Below are positions 18,435 through 28,121 of a stretch of DNA of 55,044 nt, piece by piece. Position numbers and translations under genes: made by a program. The stretch's first letter is position 1. Each line of letters begins with the position of its first letter. Under the pieces are notes generated by a model. It was given only the letters and a program-made list of their open reading frames with translations. It was not told the DNA's origin and did no database searches. The stretch covers positions 1-55,044 of the forward strand of contig NZ_JIBT01000004.1 of NCBI RefSeq assembly GCF_001039575.1. The letters are read 5' to 3'. Source of the DNA: Halomonas sp. PR-M31. Lineage in GTDB: Bacteria; Pseudomonadota; Gammaproteobacteria; Pseudomonadales; Halomonadaceae.

Positions 18435-18941
18435 ATGAACATGACATCTAATGCATCCCTCCGAACGGTATCGCGCAGCGGCCAGTGCCTGATCCTGGCG
18501 CTGGGTCTGTTATTGGTAAGTGTTCCTGCCTTGAGCCAGGCGCCTACCGCAGATGAACGGACGCAGCCGCGCGTTCGCTCGACCTTCAAGGCTGTGACCC
18601 CGGGCACGCCCTTGTCCAACGGCGAAGATCAACGGCAAATGCGCGTCGAACCAATGCAGCCTGCGCCGCGTTCAACCCCGGAGCGCCCCTCTGAACGCCC
18701 TCTTGAAGAGACGAGTTCACGGATAATGAATCCAGAGGCGGCGAATCAGGCCTGTCGCAATCTGCAAAACGAGATCGCCGGCAAGATACGCGCCAATCAG
18801 GTAAGCAACTTCACGCTGGAAGCCGTGCCGGCAGCAAGCGCTCAAGAAGTGATCGAGTCCGACAGCGATCAATACGCCAAGGTCGAGATCGTTGGCAGCT
18901 GCGGGGACGGTGCCTACAAGGTCGTTTATCGGCGTGGCTGA
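18435..18941 (+). CDS. DUF1161-like secreted protein
   Basis: The product is 168 residues with an N-terminal signal peptide (about residues 1-35, ending PALSQA), a low-complexity Pro/Arg/Glu-rich linker (residues 36-95), and a small C-terminal domain with two cysteines: ACRNLQNEIAGKIRAN followed by VEIVGSCGDGAYKVVYRRG. The Cys-L-x5-I...VGSC...vYxR pattern resembles DUF1161, a family of short periplasmic proteins without known function; the linker is longer than usual for that family. Its ATG directly follows the stop of the GST gene. Confidence 0.65.
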   Translation: MNMTSNASLRTVSRSGQCLILALGLLLVSVPALSQAPTADERTQPRVRSTFKAVTPGTPLSNGEDQRQMRVEPMQPAPRSTPERPSERPLEETSSRIMNPEAANQACRNLQNEIAGKIRANQVSNFTLEAVPAASAQEVIESDSDQYAKVEIVGSCGDGAYKVVYRRG

Positions 18942-18981
18942 ACCGCTGCTCATGCAATAAAAGTAAGTCAGGCATGCGCTT

Positions 18982-19728
18982 TCAGTCCGCGTTTACTCTA
19001 TAGACGATGCGGCCCAGCCATTCATGTAGTGCCTGAGTGCTTTGCCGCAGATGATAGGCGCGGGGTATCCAGGCGATCAGCTTCGGCGGAGGGCGGCTGG
19101 CAAACTCCGTGGGCGCCGGGGTCACCTCGAGCCCGGCACGTTCGAACTCGGGAACCGCTCGGGGCAGATGCCAAGCCTGGGACACCAGCAGTATCCTGGC
19201 AATGCCTTCCTGTTCAAGGATGGCAGCGCTGAATTCCGCGTTCTCGGCAGTGGTCCGGCTGCGCCCCTCGATCCATCTTGCCTCGAGGCCAAAGGCCTGT
19301 CCGAGTGTTCGTGCCATCAATGTGGCCTCGGCCAGGGTTTCGTCGTTGACTCGTCCACCGCTGACCAGGATCGGCAGTCCTGTCTCTCGGGAAAGCCAGG
19401 CGCCATAGCCCAGGCGTCGCCAGGTGACGTTGTTTGGCGCATCCCCCCAGCCGAATTCCGGCGTACCGTAATCCCGTCCACCCCCCAGAATCACGATCGC
19501 TTCGGCCTGCTCCTGCAGCGCTTGGGAAGGCGGTTCGTAAGGCTCAAGGCCCTTGCGCAACCAGTAGCTGACCCAAGGTAGCGAAAAGACCAGCAATGAC
19601 GCCAGGCCAAGAACGAGCAGGGAGGGTCCGAGCAGGCGATGACTCTTCCAAAGCAACAGCCCTGCCAGCATCAGCAGCGCATTGATCAAGGGCGGCAACA
19701 GCAGGTACTTGAGTGCGTGAAGCAGCAT
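18982..19728 (-). CDS. ElyC/SanA/YdcF family (DUF218) membrane protein
   Basis: The 248-residue protein has two N-terminal membrane helices (about residues 5-25 and 33-55) followed by a DUF218 domain with AIVILGGGRDYG, ILVSGGRVNDE, WIEGRSRTTAEN and LLVSQAWHLPRA. The family includes E. coli ElyC, needed for peptidoglycan synthesis at low temperature, and SanA, linked to envelope barrier function. Two membrane helices and length favour the ElyC branch. A TTG at 19764 could extend it by 12 residues, but the ATG at 19728 places the helix properly. Confidence 0.8.
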   Translation of the reverse strand: MLLHALKYLLLPPLINALLMLAGLLLWKSHRLLGPSLLVLGLASLLVFSLPWVSYWLRKGLEPYEPPSQALQEQAEAIVILGGGRDYGTPEFGWGDAPNNVTWRRLGYGAWLSRETGLPILVSGGRVNDETLAEATLMARTLGQAFGLEARWIEGRSRTTAENAEFSAAILEQEGIARILLVSQAWHLPRAVPEFERAGLEVTPAPTEFASRPPPKLIAWIPRAYHLRQSTQALHEWLGRIVYRVNAD

Positions 19729-19857
19729 GAGGCAGGTATCCGTTTTTACAAGGCGATTATGCAAGGATGCTGTCGAGAAAGGGGTTCTTTGTCTACGCTA
19801 AGTCTATTAGAATTAAAACAAATATCAGAATAACAGCATACATAAGGAGCTTAATGC

Positions 19858-21534
19858 ATGAGTGCCGTCGTTGTTCTATTCATTGGCTTAGGCGCCATGG
19901 CTCTAGCTTATTTCGTGTATTCGAAATTCATTGCCGAAAAAATCTACCGGCTGGACCCGGATTTCAAAACGCCTGCCCATGAGTTCGAGGACGGCATCGA
20001 TTTCGTTCCTACCAACCGCTACGTGCTGTGGGGCCACCACTTTACCTCCGTCGCAGGGGCTGCACCCATCGTCGGCCCGGCGATTGCCGTGATCTGGGGC
20101 TGGCTACCGGCTTTCCTTTGGGTAATATTCGGCACCATCTTCTTTGCCGGCGTCCATGATACCGGTGCCATTTGGGCTAGCGTACGCAACCGCGCCCGAT
20201 CGGTAGGATCCTTGACTGGCGATGTGGTCGGCAAGCGTGCCCGCAGCCTGTTCATGATCGTAATATTTCTGGTACTACTGATGGTCAATGCAGTGTTCGG
20301 GGTAGTCATTGCCGGACTGCTGATGAAGTTTCCCAGCGCCGTCGTGCCGGTTTGGGGTGCCATCGTGGTAGCCCTGATCATCGGTCAGCTCATCTATCGT
20401 CGCATCATCGGCCTGGCGCTGGTCTCGGTCATTGGTGTCATTGCGCTCTATGGCCTGATCATCCTCGGGCCGTCGGTCCCCATCCAGATGCCTGAGCAGG
20501 TAGGAGGTCTCGCCGGTAACGCGGTATGGATTCTGCTGCTGTTCGCCTACGCGGCGGTGGCTTCTCTTCTACCTGTCTGGATGCTGCTGCAGCCGAGGGA
20601 CTACATCAACGGCCTGCAGCTCTTCGTCGGCCTGATCATTCTTTATGGCGCCCTGGTGCTGCTCAACCCCACCCTTGTCGCGCCCATGTATAACTCCAAC
20701 GTACCCGCCGGTACGCCGTCGATCATACCCTTGCTGTTCGTGACCATTGCCTGTGGTGCCATCTCGGGCTTTCATGGCCTGGTTGCTTCAGGAACTACGT
20801 CGAAGCAGCTCGACAAGGAGACCGATGCCCGTTTCGTCGGCTACTTCGGCTCCGTGGGTGAAGGCATGCTGGCACTCGGCGCCATCCTTGCCGCCACGGC
20901 CGGGTTCGCGAGCCTTGGAGATTGGAATGCCATGTATGACGCCTTCGGCAAGGGCGGCGTCAATGCCTTCGTCGAAGGTGGTGCCTACATCATCAGTAAC
21001 GGTCTCGGACTACCCGAAGCCACGGCGGCAACCCTGCTGACGGTCATGGCGGCGCTGTTTGCCGGCACCACCATGGATACCGGCCTGCGCTTGCAGCGCT
21101 ATATCTTCCAGGAGTGGGGCGAGATCTATAACCAGCAGTGGATGAAGAAGCCCGCCATAGCAACGCTTCTGGCAGTGGGTTCTTGTCTGATCCTGGCGTT
21201 CGGTGCTGGCGCCGATGGCTCCGGCGGTTTGATCATCTGGCCGCTGTTCGGCACCACTAACCAGCTGCTGGCAGGCCTAACGCTACTGATCGTCACCGTG
21301 ATGCTAGTGCGTTTGGGGCGCCCCATGTGGTTTACCCTGGTACCGCTGATCTTCCTGTTGATCATGACGGTGCTGGCACTGCTGCTACAGCTGCGCAGCT
21401 TCTATGAAGTCGGCAACTACTTCCTACTGGTGTTGGATGTCATCGTGCTGATTGCCTCGATTCTGGTGGCCATGGAGTGCGCCGCATCGCTGAAGCGGGT
21501 GCGCCGCGAGCTGGCAACCAAATCAGAGGGTTGA
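19858..21534 (+). CDS. Carbon starvation protein CstA family transporter
   Basis: The 558-residue protein has some 15 hydrophobic helices. The family hallmark NRYVLWGHHFTSVAGAAP is followed by GPAIAVIWGW, and later GTTMDTGLRLQRYI and WPLFGTTNQLLAGL occur. CstA and BtsT of E. coli (about 700 residues) are proton-coupled pyruvate or peptide-related uptake systems; this shorter form lacks their extra C-terminal helices. It starts after a strong AAGGAG. It is followed within 12 bases by a cory-CC-star gene, as in many marine gammaproteobacteria. Substrate is inferred from the family only. Confidence 0.88.
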   Translation: MSAVVVLFIGLGAMALAYFVYSKFIAEKIYRLDPDFKTPAHEFEDGIDFVPTNRYVLWGHHFTSVAGAAPIVGPAIAVIWGWLPAFLWVIFGTIFFAGVHDTGAIWASVRNRARSVGSLTGDVVGKRARSLFMIVIFLVLLMVNAVFGVVIAGLLMKFPSAVVPVWGAIVVALIIGQLIYRRIIGLALVSVIGVIALYGLIILGPSVPIQMPEQVGGLAGNAVWILLLFAYAAVASLLPVWMLLQPRDYINGLQLFVGLIILYGALVLLNPTLVAPMYNSNVPAGTPSIIPLLFVTIACGAISGFHGLVASGTTSKQLDKETDARFVGYFGSVGEGMLALGAILAATAGFASLGDWNAMYDAFGKGGVNAFVEGGAYIISNGLGLPEATAATLLTVMAALFAGTTMDTGLRLQRYIFQEWGEIYNQQWMKKPAIATLLAVGSCLILAFGAGADGSGGLIIWPLFGTTNQLLAGLTLLIVTVMLVRLGRPMWFTLVPLIFLLIMTVLALLLQLRSFYEVGNYFLLVLDVIVLIASILVAMECAASLKRVRRELATKSEG

Positions 21535-21546
21535 TGGGGGGATAAT

Positions 21547-21852
21547 ATGCGCAAGGATTCCGATAGGGAGGAACCTGCTCAACGAGGCGACAGAATCAGG
21601 GCCTGGCTCAGCCAGGCCCGTTTCTATGCCGAAGAGTTCTACTCGGCCCGCTATCGCGGCGCCATCGCCCGGGCCCAGCGGGATGAAGACGATTTGTTCA
21701 TGCTGATGGTGTTCTCCGAGCTGATGGGGGTGCCCAATCCGGTGTCTTATTACACCCTGGAGCTGCAGCCGCTGATGCTGGAGCGCTTCCATGATTGGCA
21801 TAAGCGCATGGGGATGGAGCATTCGCCTCTCGACGATTTCCGCTGTTGCTGA
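21547..21852 (+). CDS. Cory-CC-star family small protein
   Basis: The product is 101 residues, soluble, mostly helical, with a central FMLMVFSELMGVPNPVSYYT and the C-terminus DDFRCC that gives the family its name (conserved core, Cys-Cys, then stop). Function is unknown. It lies 12 bases after cstA and before an ArsA/Get3-like ATPase, an association that recurs in this family. AGGAGG-like purines precede the ATG weakly (GGGGGGATAAT). The Cys pair suggests metal or redox binding, which is inference. Confidence 0.82.
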   Translation: MRKDSDREEPAQRGDRIRAWLSQARFYAEEFYSARYRGAIARAQRDEDDLFMLMVFSELMGVPNPVSYYTLELQPLMLERFHDWHKRMGMEHSPLDDFRCC

Positions 21853-21942
21853 AAACCAGCTCCTTGGCTCCCGCTCGCTGAATGCTTGCCGAGATCGCCT
21901 AATGAATCGGGCTCTTACAAAAACCTTTTATGTCAGCCACCT

Positions 21943-21972
21943 GTAGGAGCTCGCTTCAGCGAGCGAGGGGTG
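21943..21972. repeat. REP-like palindrome
   Basis: GTAGGAGCTCGCTTCAGCGAGCGAGG contains the inverted pair GCTCGC/GCGAGC around TTCA and starts with GTAGGAGC, which is typical of the short extragenic palindromes of pseudomonads and halomonads. It lies in the 160-base gap between the cory-CC-star gene and the ATPase gene. I see no second copy in this window, so its repeat nature is by resemblance. Confidence 0.5.
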
Positions 21973-22029
21973 ACCTGCCTTCGTTCGTGACGCTCCTGAA
22001 ACAAGGTTTATGACGTGATAGGGCGATTT

Positions 22030-23034
22030 ATGAAAGAACTTCTCGAAAAACGTCTGCTTTGGGTGGGCGGCAAGGGTGGAGTCGGCAAGACCACCGTGGC
22101 GGCGTCGCTGGCGGTGCTGGCGGCGCAGCGAGGGCGCAAGACGCTGGTGGTATCCACAGATCCGGCCCACAGCCTGGGAGATGCTTTCGATCGCGAACTG
22201 GACGATGAGCCGCGTCGTTTACTGCCCAATCTGGATGCCCTGGAAATCGATCCGGACGCGGAAGTCGAGGCGCATCTAAAAGGCGTCATTAGCCAGCTAC
22301 GGCGCTTCACCGTGCCGCGTATGATGGATGAGATGGAGCGTCAGATGCGGCTTTCGCGTCAGTCGCCGGGCACTCAAGAGGCGGCGCTGCTCGAACGCCT
22401 ATCGCGTCTGATGCTGGATGATGAGTCTTATGATCTGATCGTGTTCGATACTGCGCCTACCGGTCATACGCTGCGCTTGCTTAGTTTGCCCGAGGCGATG
22501 GCGGCCTGGACGGATGGCCTGCTGGCCCACAGCCGCAAGTCCGAGGAGCTGGGCAAGGTACTCAAGCATCTTACTCCCAAAAGCGGTCAGGACATCAGCT
22601 CGCCTTTTGCCGAGCCGGAAGAAGAGGGGATGAGCGATCTGGACGATCGGGCTCGTTCCATTGCCGAAACTCTCAAACATCGGCGCCGCCTGTTTCATCA
22701 GGCGCGACGGCGCATCAAGAATCCGGAAGAGAGCCAGTTTTTGTTCGTGATGACCCCGGAGCGCTTACCGATTCTCGAAACCGTGCGTTCCGTGGCCTCA
22801 CTCAAGGACGCAGGCGTTCCCGTGGCCGGTGCCCTGGTCAACCGGGTAATTCCAGAAGACGCGGACGGCGAGTTTCTGCGTAAGCGTCGCGAGCAGGAAA
22901 GCCTGTATCTCAAGCGCATCGATGAAGAGCTCTCGGCTTTGCCGCGACCACGATTACCGCTTCTGGCTTCCGATGTGCAAGGCATCGAAGCGTTGGAAGA
23001 GATGGCAAGTCGTTTAGAAACAGCAGGCTTTTAA
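22030..23034 (+). CDS. ArsA/Get3 (TRC40) family ATPase
   Basis: The 334-residue protein has a deviant P-loop GGKGGVGKTT near the N-terminus with the signature Lys of the SIMIBI class, STDPAHSLGDAF, the DTAPTGHTLR switch and a helical middle section (residues 120-240). Members either energise arsenite export or guide tail-anchored proteins. There is no arsB, arsC or arsR here, so an arsenic role is unlikely; linkage to CstA and cory-CC-star suggests a membrane-protein role tied to that transporter. A GTG at 22015 is an alternative start. Its stop overlaps the convergent nth stop by 4 bases. Confidence 0.85.
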   Translation: MKELLEKRLLWVGGKGGVGKTTVAASLAVLAAQRGRKTLVVSTDPAHSLGDAFDRELDDEPRRLLPNLDALEIDPDAEVEAHLKGVISQLRRFTVPRMMDEMERQMRLSRQSPGTQEAALLERLSRLMLDDESYDLIVFDTAPTGHTLRLLSLPEAMAAWTDGLLAHSRKSEELGKVLKHLTPKSGQDISSPFAEPEEEGMSDLDDRARSIAETLKHRRRLFHQARRRIKNPEESQFLFVMTPERLPILETVRSVASLKDAGVPVAGALVNRVIPEDADGEFLRKRREQESLYLKRIDEELSALPRPRLPLLASDVQGIEALEEMASRLETAGF

Positions 23035-23669
23035 GTAATCTCCGTTTTGTCAGGATACTCACACAAATCCTCGATCACGCAGCTGCCACAGCGTGGCTTG
23101 CGTGCCACGCAGGTGTAGCGCCCGTGCAGGATCAGCCAATGATGCGCATCCTGGCGAAATTCCTTGGGCACATGGCGCATCAGCTTTTGTTCTACTTCTA
23201 CGACGTTCTTGCCCGGGGCGATGCGAGTACGATTACACACCCGGAAGATATGAGTATCCACGGCGATGGTAGGCTGGCCGAAAGCGGTGTTTAAAATCAC
23301 GTTGGCAGTCTTTCGACCAACACCGGGCAGCGTTTCCAGTTCGGCGCGCGTCTGGGGCACCTCGCCGCCATGATGCTCGACTAGGAGCTGGCAGGTCTTC
23401 ATCAAATTCTTGGCCTTGTTGTTGTAGAGGCCGATGGTCTTGATGTGCTCCTTCAGCCGCTCAAGGCCGAGTTCCAGGATCGCCTCTGGGGTATTGGCTA
23501 TGGGGAACAGCCGAGCGCAGGCCTTGTTGACACTTACATCCGTTGCCTGAGCCGAGAGCAATACCGCGGTCAGCAGCTCGAAAGGGCTGGTCCATCGCAG
23601 CTCGGTAGTCGGGGTCGGCGTATGTTCGCGAAGGCGGGCGAAGATGGCTTGGCGTTTTTGTGCGTTCAT
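23031..23669 (-). CDS. nth: Endonuclease III
   Basis: This base-excision repair glycosylase/AP lyase removes oxidised pyrimidines. The 212-residue product has the helix-hairpin-helix LPGVGRKTANVIL with the catalytic Lys, VDTHIFRVCNR with the catalytic Asp, and a C-terminal [4Fe-4S] site with the spacing C-x6-C-x2-C-x5-C (CVARKPRCGSCVIEDLC). The ATG at 23669 (MNAQKRQAIFARL) gives the standard length; longer in-frame starts reach back to 23813. It lies downstream of rnfE on the same strand, as in E. coli rsxABCDGE-nth. Confidence 0.96.
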   Translation of the reverse strand: MNAQKRQAIFARLREHTPTPTTELRWTSPFELLTAVLLSAQATDVSVNKACARLFPIANTPEAILELGLERLKEHIKTIGLYNNKAKNLMKTCQLLVEHHGGEVPQTRAELETLPGVGRKTANVILNTAFGQPTIAVDTHIFRVCNRTRIAPGKNVVEVEQKLMRHVPKEFRQDAHHWLILHGRYTCVARKPRCGSCVIEDLCEYPDKTEIT

Positions 23670-23845
23670 TGGTGTTCTTGAGCCTTGGGAATTGCTGAAT
23701 AAATTGCCGAGCGAAATGAAGAGCAAGGCGCACGGAGCGCAGGAAATGAGACATAACATGGGGTTAGGCGAATCTCGACCGGGCTGGCGCACCAGCACCG
23801 CGCAACGTAGCAATTCGTTCGTGTAGGCATTTATACAGTGATTCC

Positions 23846-24550
23846 TTATCGTATCGTGCCGGTGACTCGCACCCGCCGACTCTCCCGGGGCTGATCCGCC
23901 TGCCGAGCCAAACGGCGTCGCTCCGTGCGGTCGTCGATGACGTTCTTGGCCGCAATCAGCAAGCCGGTGGCGAAGAAGGCGCCCGGGGGCAGCACTAAAA
24001 ACAGGAAGCTGTAATCGGAAAAGACGGTGAGCTGCCAGTTCGCTGCCATTGGCCCCAGCAGCAGTTCCATGCCAGCAAATAAAGTGCCTTGGCCGAACAG
24101 CTCACGCACCGCGCCGAGCACCACCAGCACTGCGGCGAAGCCGAGCCCCATCATCAAGCCGTCCGTAGCGGCGGGAAGTACCGGGTTCTTCGCCGCGAAG
24201 CCATCGGCGCGGCCGAGGATCGCGCAGTTGGTGACGATCAGCGGAATGAAGATGCCGAGGATTTGGTAGAGCTTGAAAGCATAGGCCTGCATCAACAGTT
24301 CGGCGCAGGTGACGAAGGCAGCGATGATCATCACGAAGGCCGGCAGCCGCACATTGGCTGGAACGTGGTTGCGAATCAGCGACACCGAGACGTTACTGCC
24401 GATCATGACCAGCAGGGTTGCCAAGCCCAATCCCAGCGCATTGACCACGGTGCTGGTGACCGCAAGCAAGGGGCACAATCCCAGTAGCTGCACCAGCGCC
24501 GGGTTGTTGGACCACAAGCCGTTGCGTGTCAGCTCATTGAATTGGCTCAC
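23846..24550 (-). CDS. rnfE: Rnf electron transport complex subunit E
   Basis: The 234-residue inner-membrane subunit has six or so hydrophobic helices and the Rnf-A/E family motifs [16 protein letters not shown] and [13 protein letters not shown] with the conserved Cys. RnfE and RnfA form a symmetric membrane pair binding an Fe-S cluster in the Rnf complex, which couples ferredoxin-NAD electron transfer to ion pumping. It overlaps rnfG by 17 bases. A basic C-terminal tail ([12 protein letters not shown]) follows the last helix. Confidence 0.94.
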   Translation of the reverse strand: MSQFNELTRNGLWSNNPALVQLLGLCPLLAVTSTVVNALGLGLATLLVMIGSNVSVSLIRNHVPANVRLPAFVMIIAAFVTCAELLMQAYAFKLYQILGIFIPLIVTNCAILGRADGFAAKNPVLPAATDGLMMGLGFAAVLVVLGAVRELFGQGTLFAGMELLLGPMAANWQLTVFSDYSFLFLVLPPGAFFATGLLIAAKNVIDDRTERRRLARQADQPRESRRVRVTGTIR

Positions 24551-25184
24551 TGGGGCCTCCCTCTAATATTTCCAGCAGCCGCTCTCGGTGGGCGGCGAAG
24601 TATTCCAGGCTATCCTGCACCGCATTGACCACGGCCCGGGGGGTTATCGTGGCGCCAGTGAAGGCATCGAAGCTACCGCCATTCTTTTTCACCGTCCACT
24701 GCTCCGCCGGCGGATTGCCTAGAGAGAGCCCTTCGAACTGCTTGATCCAGTCGCTCTTGCGCGCCTCGATCTTGTCTCCCAGCCCAGGGGTTTCCTGATG
24801 CGACAGCACTCGCACTCCAGTAAGTTCGCCGTTGGCTTTGATGCCCACCAGTAGCGCGATATCGCCGCTGTACCCTTTATGAGTAATCGTCGGCAGAATG
24901 ACCGCTGTGACGTTGCCATTCTGGCGCGCCTGCCAGGCTGTGAAAGTATTTTCTTGGCCGAGTTCTTCAGCGGCGGACAAGGTGACGGTATCGTCCACCA
25001 AAGCATTGTCGTGCAAGGCGGCAGGCACCACCTCTTCCAGCACCTGATACTGGCTGGCCAGGCGATTGCTCGCGATACGCTCGAAGGTGACCGAATGGGT
25101 CAAGCCCACCACTCCGGCGGTGACGATGGCGAACAGACCGAGCCCCAGCACGCCGCGAACGATGCTGTGTGCCAGCGGGCTCAT
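24534..25184 (-). CDS. rnfG: Rnf electron transport complex subunit G
   Basis: The 216-residue protein has one N-terminal membrane helix ([20 protein letters not shown]) and a periplasmic FMN-binding domain. The covalent flavin site reads [14 protein letters not shown], fitting the S/T-GAT motif in which the last Thr carries FMN by a phosphoester bond. [12 protein letters not shown] is also a family motif. It overlaps rnfE downstream and rnfD upstream by a few bases, so the operon is translationally coupled. Confidence 0.94.
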   Translation of the reverse strand: MSPLAHSIVRGVLGLGLFAIVTAGVVGLTHSVTFERIASNRLASQYQVLEEVVPAALHDNALVDDTVTLSAAEELGQENTFTAWQARQNGNVTAVILPTITHKGYSGDIALLVGIKANGELTGVRVLSHQETPGLGDKIEARKSDWIKQFEGLSLGNPPAEQWTVKKNGGSFDAFTGATITPRAVVNAVQDSLEYFAAHRERLLEILEGGPSEPIQ

Positions 25185-26250
25185 GGAGCATCCTCGTCAT
25201 CGTCGATTTGATGCACCTTGATGCCACGGTTGGGACGCGTATGACCATAGGTACGCGGCTGGGTGTAGTAGTCGATGAAGGGCACGGCGAAGTTCATCAA
25301 TAGCACGGCGAAGGCCACCGCATCCGGGTAGCGCCCCATGTGCGAATCAGCATGATCAGCACGCCAATAGCGGCGCCATAATAGAGCTTGCCCTTGCGAC
25401 TGGTGGCGGCGCTGACCGGATCGGTGGCAATGAAGAAGGCGCCAAAGATCGCCGCACCTCCCAGCAGGTGAAATAAAGGAGTGCCGTGGTGGCTCGGATC
25501 GCTGGCATACATGAGGGTGGCAAGCACCAGCAAAGCGCCCAGCAGGCTGACCGGGATGTGCCAGCTGATGATGCGCTTGAACAGCAGCAGGGCGCCGCCG
25601 GCCAGCCAGGCCAGGGCGACGGCATGCCAGGCGTCCAGGGTGCCGGGGGGCAAGGGGTGAGTTGCCCAGAATTCGCTGGCGAGCACGGTTTCGCCCTTGT
25701 GCTTGAAGGCATCCAGTGGCGTGGCCCCGGTCATGGCATCCGTTGGTTCCACTATTCCCAGAAAGTGTCCTAGCGCAGCGCCTGGGCCGATGGCATTCGC
25801 GCCGAATAATCCTTGCGGAGCCGCCCACTGGGTCATCTCGACGGGAAAGGAAATCAGCAGCAGCGCATAGCCGACCATGGCCGGGTTGAAAGGATTCTGA
25901 CCCAGGCCGCCGAAAAGCTGCTTGGCGACCACGATGGCGGCGACCATGCCGACTAAAATCAGCCACCAGGGGGCGAAAGGCGGCAGTGACGCGCCCAGTA
26001 GCACGCCGCTCACCAGGGCGCTGTTGTCCTGCAGCGTCACGACTAGCGGTCGAGCGCGCAGGCGTAGAATCAAAGCCTCTAAACCTATTCCCAGCCCGGC
26101 GGCGAAGAGCACATTAATCAGCACACCCCAGCCAAAGAACCAAGTCAAGGTCGCGATGCCCGGCAGGGTAGCGAGCAGTACCCAGGCCATGACGCTGCCG
26201 GTGGAGGTTGCGGCGCGAGTATGGGGCGAGCCGGTATGCATCAAGCTCAT
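25181..26250 (-). pseudogene. rnfD: Rnf electron transport complex subunit D, frameshifted near its 3' end
   Basis: RnfD is a ten-helix inner-membrane subunit with covalent FMN. The first 300 residues are intact, with [31 protein letters not shown] (FMN-attachment S/T-GAT) and [13 protein letters not shown]. After LIRTWG (near 25335) the frame shifts and would end in [11 protein letters not shown]; one base away the normal ending continues [18 protein letters not shown] and [11 protein letters not shown]. The site is a run of four G on the coding strand; five would restore 356 residues. It overlaps rnfC and rnfG by 4 bases each. Loss of this C-terminal helix would probably break the complex, so an error is likely. 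Confidence 0.92.
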
Positions 26251-28121
26251 GAGGGATTCGTTTCCTGATCCTGGCTCTGAGCCTGCAGCATCGTCAAACG
26301 CGCCTCGGTGGCCTGCAGGTTTTCCCGAGCGGTGGCCAATTGGATTTCCATATCCTCGAGCTCTGTCTTGTCGGACTGGCGGGCTTCGCTGATTCGGGCC
26401 AGATTTTTCTCAGCCTTCTTGACCGCAGCCCTGGCGGCGGCCTGAGCGATCTTAAGCTTTCTGAGCTGAGCTGTGAGATCGGCGGTCGTCGGGGCGGGTT
26501 CAGAGCGAGCAGTTGAGCTGTCGCTCTCAGTAGTGTTTGCCGCCTGGGCCGATGAGTCTTGGGGGCGTTTCTTGCGCGCCTCGCGCCGGGCCTGTTTTTC
26601 GGCCTCTTCCCGGACGATCCGCGCCTGTCGAAACTCAAAACGATGCCGAGCGTGCTCGGCCTTGCGCGCCTCCTGCTCACGAGCGCGAATGTCGCTCTTG
26701 CTGGCGCGATAGTACTGCACCAAGGGGATATGGCTGGGGCAGACGTAGGCGCAGGCACCGCATTCGATGCAGTCGAACAGATTGAAAAGCTCCGCCTTGT
26801 CGTGCTCACGCCCCTTGGCGAACCAGTAAAGCTGCTGGGGCAATAGCGAAGCCGGGCAGGCAGTTTCGCAAGCGCCGCAGCGAATGCAAGGCTGTTCCGG
26901 CGGGGCTGGGGGCAGTTCTTCGGCGGTGGCGGCGATCAGGCAGTTGCTGGTCTTGATCAGCGGCAGAGAGCCGGTATCCAGAGTGAATCCCATCATGGGA
27001 CCGCCTTGAATCAGCTGCGACAGCCGTTCCGGTTTCAGACCGGCAAAGGCCAGCAGTTCCTGCATGGGTGTGCCGATTCGGGCTTCGACGTTGCCGGGTC
27101 TATCCAGCGCCTCGCCGGTCAGAGTGACGATGCGCGAGATCAGTGGCTCGCCGTCACGCACCGCTCGTAGCGCTGCCAACAGAGTGCCGGGGTTGTGGCA
27201 GAGCACGCCGACATCTGTTGGCAGCCCCCGCGATGGTACCTCGCGTCCGGTGAGTAGTTGCACCAGCTGTTTCTCGCCCCCGCTGGGATAGCGGGTCGCG
27301 ACGACCTTGAGTTCAACAGCTATGTCATCAGCGATAGGCTTACGCAGCGCCTGGTTTAGAACCTCAATCGCCTCGGGCTTGTTGTCCTCAATGCCGATCA
27401 ATATCCGCTCGGCACCCGTCAGCCGGGCGAACAGTTGCGTCCCCTCCAGGATGTCGGAAGTGTAGTGGCGCAGGGTCATATCATCGGCGGTGATATAGGG
27501 CTCGCATTCGGCGACATTGACGATCAGCGTGTCGATGGCATGGCGCTGGCGCACCTGAGCCTTTACCGAGGTAGGAAAGCCGGCGCCGCCCAGGCCGACG
27601 ATGCCGGATTCGCGCAGGCGTTCGATCAGCGTTTCGTCGTCGCTGGCACGCCAGTCGAGAGGCGGCAACCGAAGCCAATCGTCTTTTTGCTTTAACTCGC
27701 CGAAGCCCTCGTCTTTTTGCCTTGACTCGCCAAGGCCCTCGTCCTTTTGCCTTAACTCACCGGAGCCTTCGTCTTTCTGTACTAACTTGTGGGTGCTATC
27801 GGCATCGATGACGATACAGAGCGCGCGAACTTCACCCAGCGTCGCGGAAGGGTGCGGTACCGGATGTTCCTCGATGGCGCTGACGGTGCCGGTGATACTG
27901 GCATGCAGGTTTGCCGAGATCATGCCCTGGGCACGGCCGATCACTTCGCCGGTACGCACCCGCTGTCCAAGGGTAACTACCGGTTCCGCCGGCATGCCGA
28001 GGTGCTGGGTCAAAGGCAAGATCACCCGCCCGGGTAGCGGCGCCTGCACCAATGGCACACGATTGGAAAGCGTCTTGCGCTCGGGCGGATGGATGCCGCC
28101 GGGAAAGTCGAAGTCAGCCAT
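26247..28121 (-). CDS. rnfC: Rnf electron transport complex subunit C
   Basis: The 624-residue peripheral subunit carries NADH/FMN and ferredoxin-type clusters. It has the N-terminal [13 protein letters not shown], the nucleotide-binding [12 protein letters not shown] and [13 protein letters not shown], then two [4Fe-4S] motifs [16 protein letters not shown] and [16 protein letters not shown], and an Ala/Glu/Lys-rich coiled tail (residues 490-624) as in RsxC of gammaproteobacteria. A four-copy 10-residue repeat inserts at about residues 108-147 (see repeat at 27679). It overlaps rnfB and rnfD by a few bases. Confidence 0.95.
   Translation of the reverse strand: MADFDFPGGIHPPERKTLSNRVPLVQAPLPGRVILPLTQHLGMPAEPVVTLGQRVRTGEVIGRAQGMISANLHASITGTVSAIEEHPVPHPSATLGEVRALCIVIDADSTHKLVQKDEGSGELRQKDEGLGESRQKDEGFGELKQKDDWLRLPPLDWRASDDETLIERLRESGIVGLGGAGFPTSVKAQVRQRHAIDTLIVNVAECEPYITADDMTLRHYTSDILEGTQLFARLTGAERILIGIEDNKPEAIEVLNQALRKPIADDIAVELKVVATRYPSGGEKQLVQLLTGREVPSRGLPTDVGVLCHNPGTLLAALRAVRDGEPLISRIVTLTGEALDRPGNVEARIGTPMQELLAFAGLKPERLSQLIQGGPMMGFTLDTGSLPLIKTSNCLIAATAEELPPAPPEQPCIRCGACETACPASLLPQQLYWFAKGREHDKAELFNLFDCIECGACAYVCPSHIPLVQYYRASKSDIRAREQEARKAEHARHRFEFRQARIVREEAEKQARREARKKRPQDSSAQAANTTESDSSTARSEPAPTTADLTAQLRKLKIAQAAARAAVKKAEKNLARISEARQSDKTELEDMEIQLATARENLQATEARLTMLQAQSQDQETNPS
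27679..27798 (-). repeat. Four 30-bp in-frame tandem repeats inside rnfC
   Basis: Units start at 27679, 27709, 27739 and 27769, each 30 bases, the copies diverging slightly from one another. On the coding strand each encodes ten residues of the type QKDEGxGELR, giving a strongly charged insert between the N-terminal barrel domain and the NADH-binding domain of RnfC. Units are a multiple of three, so copy number can change without frameshift. Confidence 0.9.

Noticed and set aside
22030-23034. Arsenite-pump ATPase of an ars operon
   Set aside because: No arsB, arsC, arsD or arsR is nearby, and the neighbours are cstA and cory-CC-star; the protein is single-domain like Get3.
27679-27798. Regular 30-bp repeats considered as a CRISPR array
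   Set aside because: The units are directly abutting without spacers, lie inside the rnfC reading frame and translate as a 10-residue repeat.
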